Shown here piece by piece: positions 63,388-64,000 of a stretch of 64,000 bases of DNA (position 1 is the stretch's first letter; the number at the start of each line of letters is the position of its first letter). Location of the stretch: the NCBI RefSeq assembly GCF_020532645.1, contig NZ_JAJAUZ010000008.1:1-64000 (forward strand), read 5' to 3'. Made by a program: the position numbers and the translations under genes. Source of the DNA: Streptomyces bambusae. Lineage in GTDB: Bacteria > Actinomycetota > Actinomycetes > Streptomycetales > Streptomycetaceae. The notes under the pieces are model-generated. The model worked only from the letters and a program-made list of their open reading frames with translations. It had not been told where the DNA came from and did no database searches.

Positions 63388-64000
63388 CTACGAGATCTCC
63401 GCGATCAGCGCCGTGCCCGCCCGGCGGAAGCCCGCCCGGGTGTAGATCCGGGCCACGTCCTCGTCGCCCGCGGACAGGAACACCGTGGCGGCACCCGCCT
63501 CGCGGGCCGCGGCCACCAGCGCGGCCGTCACGCCGAGGGCGAAACCCTGCCGGCGGGCGGCGGGCAGCGTCCCCACGCCGACCACCTCGGCGACGTCGCC
63601 CGCGGGGAGGTACTGGCCCGAGCACAGCACCACCCCGTCGCGCACGACCGCGGCCAGCGCCGTGGTACCGGCCGCCAGCTTCCGCGCCACGTACGTCCGC
63701 CGCGCCTCGCTCCCCGGGTCGGCCATCTGCCGCCCCAGCTCCGCGACGCCGGCCTCGCCGAGCGCGGTGCCGGGGGCCGCGAACGCCAGGGTCGGCACGG
63801 TGACGGCGGCCAGCAGCATCGGGTCGTCCGCGCCGAGCAGCCGGACCTCCGGGTGCGGCGGCACGGTCTCCGCCGCCGGGTCCAGCACCATCAGCGGGTG
63901 GGCGTGCACCGGGACGCCCGCCGCCTCGACGGCCGCGCGCAGCCCCGGGGTGGTCTCGGCCACCCACTCGAAGGCCTGCGGCACCTTCAGCTCCCGCTGG
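63388..64000 (-). CDS. GNAT family N-acetyltransferase (5' end outside window)
   Basis: The C-terminal part of a GNAT acetyltransferase. The acetyl-CoA motif VVGVGTLPAARRQGFALGVTAALVAAAREAG is present, followed by VFLSAGDEDVARIYTRAGFRRAGTALIAEIS. The frame stays open to base 64000 (upstream codons encode QRELK), so the start may lie outside; an internal GTG at 63984 would give 198 residues. Acceptor unknown. Convergent with era. Confidence 0.85.
   Translation of the reverse strand, partial: QRELKVPQAFEWVAETTPGLRAAVEAAGVPVHAHPLMVLDPAAETVPPHPEVRLLGADDPMLLAAVTVPTLAFAAPGTALGEAGVAELGRQMADPGSEARRTYVARKLAAGTTALAAVVRDGVVLCSGQYLPAGDVAEVVGVGTLPAARRQGFALGVTAALVAAAREAGAATVFLSAGDEDVARIYTRAGFRRAGTALIAEIS

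Overview
The window is a 64 kb piece of chromosome from a Streptomyces-like actinomycete. The evidence is very high GC, strongly GC3-biased codon use with many GTG starts, a tRNA-Ala(GGC), many leaderless-type genes with a TANNNT box 6-8 nt before the start codon, a CIRCE element in front of hrcA-dnaJ, and the gene order rne-rplU-rpmA-obg ... proB-proA-nadD-LCP-rsfS-leuS-comEA-comEC-holA-rpsT-lepA-hemW-hrcA-dnaJ-rsmE-HIT-rnz-phoH-ybeY-CNNM-era. From memory this order is typical of Streptomyces; I could not run a comparison. Nearly all of the window is core chromosome. I see no prophage, transposase, integrase or CRISPR array.

Layout. 1-5450: RNase E/G (5' end outside the window), ribosomal proteins L21 and L27, and the ribosome-associated GTPase Obg. 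5497-16037: a surface-glycopolymer block of six glycosyltransferase or glycerophosphotransferase-type genes, GalE and a GtrA flippase-like protein. It includes a 956-residue fusion of a GT2 glycosyltransferase with a TagF-like CDP-glycerol polymerase domain. 16137-19254: proB, an unknown gene, and proA. 19331-22615: two tandem paralogous membrane proteins of unknown family, an M48 metalloprotease and a 54-residue membrane protein. 22654-26206: nadD, a divergent LytR-CpsA-Psr (LCP) protein, the ribosome silencing factor RsfS and a histidine phosphatase that seems to start at CTG. 26309-27015: two identical tRNA-Ala genes around a small zinc-ribbon gene. 27056-30095: leuS behind a leaderless Leu-rich leader peptide and an intrinsic terminator, which is a candidate attenuator. 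30240-38163: a coiled-coil membrane protein, DegV, ComEA, ComEC whose frame runs into a YceI protein, a small protein and HolA. 38311-44503: an orphan VapB-like protein, S20, LepA, an acyl-CoA synthetase and HemW. 44702-53336: DUF3097, an MBL hydrolase, hrcA-dnaJ with CIRCE, nitronate monooxygenase, RsmE, HIT, RNase Z and a PfkB kinase. 53554-57388: PhoH-like, YbeY, CNNM/CBS, YjbR, a candidate small RNA, and a cytidine-deaminase-fold protein lacking its catalytic motifs. 57445-62372: an inserted accessory block (MFS transporter, GlxA-type regulator, two secreted WxL-system-like proteins) separating the phoH-ybeY cluster from era. 62373-64000: Era and the beginning of a GNAT acetyltransferase.

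How it fits together. Most genes serve translation, RNA turnover and ribosome maturation (Rne, L21, L27, Obg, RsfS, LeuRS, S20, LepA, RsmE, RNase Z, YbeY, Era). A second theme is the cell surface: the glycosyltransferase/TagF block and the LCP protein could make and attach an anionic wall polymer, and the WxL-like pair is secreted.

Most interesting items: the putative leuS attenuator; a second promoter/small-ORF/terminator cassette before the cytidine-deaminase-like gene; two places where an upstream reading frame has no stop and runs in frame into an independently started gene (ComEC-YceI and DUF916-Era); a 74-bp duplicate of the dnaJ 3' end; the CTG start; and the unknown paralog pair beside proA.
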